A stretch of 64,000 nt of DNA from Keguizhuia sedimenti (GTDB taxonomy: Bacteria; Pseudomonadota; Gammaproteobacteria; Burkholderiales; Burkholderiaceae_D): the NCBI GenBank assembly GCA_030715135.1, contig JAUYVH010000003.1:82371-146370 (forward strand). The letters are read 5' to 3'. Under the pieces are notes generated by a model, which made no database searches, had not been told where the DNA came from, and saw only the letters and a program-made list of their open reading frames with translations. Of this stretch, positions 59,558 through 64,000 are shown piece by piece. The stretch's first letter is position 1. Each line of letters opens with the position of its first letter. The translations under genes were made by a program, and so were the position numbers.

Positions 59558-60853
59558 TCACTTCTTCTGAGGCGGAACAGCCTGGTCCAGCGATCGCAGA
59601 TAGGCAAGCTTGTCGGCAATTTTTCCTTCAAGTCCGCGCGGAGTCGGAACATACCAATTGGGATCCGGCATTCCTTCCGGCAAATATGTTTCGCCCGCGG
59701 CATAGGCGTCGGGCTCATCATGCGCGTAACGGTAAAGTTTTCCGTACCCGAGCTGTTTCATGAGCTTGGTCGGAGCATTGCGCAGATGCTCGGGAACGGG
59801 CCTGGATCTATCCCTGGCCACGAATGCGCGCGCCGCGTTGTAAGCTTTATATGCCGCATTCGACTTTGCTGCACAGGCCAGATAAATGACGGATTCAGCC
59901 AGAGCCAGCTCTCCCTCCGGCGAACCGAGACGTTCATAGGTTTCCGCGGCATCCAGTGCCAGACGTAGAGCGCGCGGATCTGCAAGACCGATGTCTTCGC
60001 TGGCCATGCGAATGATACGGCGGGCGAGATATCGCGGGTCGGCACCGCCGTCGAGCATGCGGACAAACCAGTACAGGGAAGCATCGGGATTGGAGCCGCG
60101 CACGGATTTATGCAATGCCGAAATCTGGTCATAAAACGCGTCGCCCCCTTTATCGAAGCGGCGCAGGATATCGCCCAGGCACTCGGACAGGAGAGCAACG
60201 TCGACCTCTTCCATTCCTTTTGCCTGGGCGGCACGGGCGGTTATCTCGAGGTTGTTCAAGAGCTTGCGTCCATCCCCGTCTGCACTCGATACCAGAATTT
60301 GTTTCGCCTCGTCGGTGAAGCGCAATCCGCCTAATTCGGCGCGGCAGGCACGTTCCACTAACTGTGCAAGATCTTCGTCTGACAGCGATTTCAGTACATA
60401 GACCGCAGCACGGGACAATAAAGCACTGTTGACTTCAAAAGAAGGATTTTCGGTCGTTGCACCAATAAATGTGAACAAGCCGCTTTCCACATGCGGCAAG
60501 AATGCATCCTGCTGGCTTTTATTGAAGCGGTGGACTTCATCGACGAATAAGATTGTTCGCCGTCCCGACGTTGCCCGTACAAGTTCGGCGCGTTCGACGG
60601 CTTCGCGGATATCCTTGACGCCTGAAAGTACGGCGGACAATGCAATGAATTCCGCATGGAAGCCATCGGCCATCAGGCGAGCAAGCGTGGTTTTTCCCAC
60701 CCCCGGCGGCCCCCATAGAATCATTGAATGCGGCTCGCCGGATTGGAATGCCACGCGCAAAGGCTTGCCTTGTCCCAGCAAATGCTGCTGTCCAATGACC
60801 TCGTCAAGATTCTTGGGACGCAAACGCTCTGCAAGCGGGATAGGATGATTCAC
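59558..60853 (-). CDS. rarA: Replication-associated recombination protein A (RarA/MgsA)
   Basis: 431 residues. An AAA+ ATPase related to clamp loaders that acts at stalled forks. Walker A GPPGVGKT is at residues 48-55, Walker B is ILFVDEVHRFN, and sensor 1 is FIGATTENPSF. The C-terminal MgsA tetramerisation domain contains GGADPRYLARRIIRMASEDIGLADPRAL. It lies between lolA and serS as usual in proteobacteria. Confidence 0.96.
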   Translation of the reverse strand: MNHPIPLAERLRPKNLDEVIGQQHLLGQGKPLRVAFQSGEPHSMILWGPPGVGKTTLARLMADGFHAEFIALSAVLSGVKDIREAVERAELVRATSGRRTILFVDEVHRFNKSQQDAFLPHVESGLFTFIGATTENPSFEVNSALLSRAAVYVLKSLSDEDLAQLVERACRAELGGLRFTDEAKQILVSSADGDGRKLLNNLEITARAAQAKGMEEVDVALLSECLGDILRRFDKGGDAFYDQISALHKSVRGSNPDASLYWFVRMLDGGADPRYLARRIIRMASEDIGLADPRALRLALDAAETYERLGSPEGELALAESVIYLACAAKSNAAYKAYNAARAFVARDRSRPVPEHLRNAPTKLMKQLGYGKLYRYAHDEPDAYAAGETYLPEGMPDPNWYVPTPRGLEGKIADKLAYLRSLDQAVPPQKK

Positions 60854-61053
60854 GTTTTGGATGTGTAATTAATTAATGAGGCGCGTGGTAACCGCGCCTC
60901 ATATGAAGACCATACGGCATCTGACAAAATATCTTTTTCTGCAAGCAGCGTGCTGCATTGAGACTGTTTGTCTTACTCAAGATACTGTCTGCAAAGCTTC
61001 ACTTTTCCATCAACATTCTGGCAAACGTTCCAGGAAACGAAAACTGAACGATT
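60854..61053 (-). other. lolA-rarA gap with perfect 10-bp inverted repeat
   Basis: Arms 60876-60885 and 60893-60902 (ATGAGGCGCG and its complement, 7-base loop) lie 22 bases before the rarA start on the minus strand, with no T tract after them. It may weaken readthrough from lolA or lie in the rarA leader. Confidence 0.45.
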
Positions 61054-61731
61054 TTACTGCTGAAATACGTCCGCTCCCTTTGGAGCCTTGAATTTGAACT
61101 GGTCCGTAGAGACGGGTGGATTCTTTTCAAATTTCGTAAAGGACAGCTGCGAAACTTGTCCGAATGAGTCGCGCAGTTCCATTGCAACCGGCATGCCGTT
61201 GCGCAGGCCTATGCTGATGCTGTCAAAGGTCGTGTCCTTGGTTTTTGGTGTGGCCTGCAGCCATTCCACGCCATCTTTGCTCGGAGCTTCCTTTAAGGTG
61301 AAATTCTTTTCCAGGTCGTTGCTGCCGAAGAGAATGGCCGCCGGCGAAGAGCCAAGCGCATTTCCAAGCTTCTTTACGGTGACCTGGTTCAGGTCCTTGT
61401 CATAAATATAGAGCTTCTCGCCATCGGCCTGGAGAACCTGCTCGTAAGGTTTTTGATAAGTCCAGATGAATTTGCCTGGCCGCGCAAACTGGAAAGTGCC
61501 ACTGGAGGCCGGAGATGCACCCGGTTTTTCCTGTCCGTTGCCCTCGACCTTAATCTGACGCTGAACGAATTCGCCTTTTGCCGACTTGGTGCTCGCTACA
61601 AAGGACTTGAATTGTTCGAGTGCCGCTGCATTGACAATGCCGGGCACTGCCAAAACTCCCGCAAAAAACAGGGATGCGGCAACCCGCGACGAAGCTGCCC
61701 TGCTCAGGCAAACGCTAAATTTATCTTTCAA
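61054..61731 (-). CDS. lolA: Outer-membrane lipoprotein carrier protein LolA
   Basis: 225 residues. A signal peptide ([22 protein letters not shown]) precedes the LolA beta-barrel-like domain. LolA takes lipoproteins from LolCDE to LolB across the periplasm. Family blocks are [45 protein letters not shown] (Trp/Lys-rich core near residues 82-126) and [12 protein letters not shown] at the end. It lies 8 bases after ftsK. The window holds several lipoproteins that are potential clients. Confidence 0.93.
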   Translation of the reverse strand: MKDKFSVCLSRAASSRVAASLFFAGVLAVPGIVNAAALEQFKSFVASTKSAKGEFVQRQIKVEGNGQEKPGASPASSGTFQFARPGKFIWTYQKPYEQVLQADGEKLYIYDKDLNQVTVKKLGNALGSSPAAILFGSNDLEKNFTLKEAPSKDGVEWLQATPKTKDTTFDSISIGLRNGMPVAMELRDSFGQVSQLSFTKFEKNPPVSTDQFKFKAPKGADVFQQ

Positions 61732-61739
61732 AATTTTTC

Positions 61740-64000
<2,261 letters not shown>

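Overview
The window looks like the chromosome of a betaproteobacterium of the order Burkholderiales, most likely an Oxalobacteraceae relative (Herminiimonas/Janthinobacterium-like). This rests on gene order and protein resemblance, not on a search. The run leuC - small lipoprotein - leuD - leuB - asd - fimV - truA - trpF - trpB - trpA - accD - folC - SPOR protein - cvpA - purF is the order characteristic of that group, as are ftsK - lolA - rarA - serS - tRNA-Ser and rlmE - ftsH - folP - glmM. I see no phage, insertion sequence, CRISPR array, rRNA operon or obvious horizontally acquired island.

Region by region. 1-5.1 kb (minus strand): part of an MSHA-type type IV pilus cluster, with the extension ATPase MshE carrying a c-di-GMP-binding MshEN domain, platform protein MshG, an atypical pseudopilin, two pilins, and a further pseudopilin cut by the left edge. 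A terminator lies inside the cluster just after one pilin. 5.4-22.3 kb (minus): the leu/asd/fimV/truA/trp/accD/folC/cvpA/purF run, with terminators after fimV, accD, purF and asd. 22.4-27.8 kb (minus): lipoprotein M48 protease, MFS transporter, aroC, CBS protein, YihY/BrkB membrane protein. 28-30.9 kb (plus): WrbA-like flavodoxin, DUF2069 protein and FAD dehydrogenase with overlapping start and stop codons, then a DUF4124 protein. 30.9-31.2 kb: tRNA-Arg(TCT) and tRNA-Pro(TGG). 31.2-42.1 kb: glmM, folP, ftsH, rlmE, yhbY (opposite strand), DUF4149, greA, carB, carA. 42.4-47.0 kb: a GlcG-like protein, a response regulator with a degenerate GGDEF domain, an NlpC/P60 hydrolase, a patatin-like lipoprotein and a DUF445 protein.

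47.0-54.2 kb is the most distinctive part. It holds a 1,808-residue soluble hybrid histidine kinase with eight in-frame 276-bp HAMP-type repeats, a GAF domain, a kinase core and three receivers. A second kinase with an N-terminal receiver and a HisKA_3 core follows. A perfect FNR/Anr-type box lies upstream of the pair. 54.2-57.7 kb is sparse and accessory-like: a DUF1289 protein, a solitary PhnD-like binding protein, a DUF4124 protein, a structured intergenic region, a 58-residue small protein and a conserved-looking hypothetical gene. 57.9-64 kb (minus): tRNA-Ser(CGA), serS, rarA, lolA and ftsK, whose 5' end runs off the right edge.

Most genes are core metabolism, cell division and envelope housekeeping. 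The signalling genes suggest two regulatory themes: c-di-GMP input to pilus assembly, and a cytoplasmic phosphorelay that may be induced when oxygen is low.
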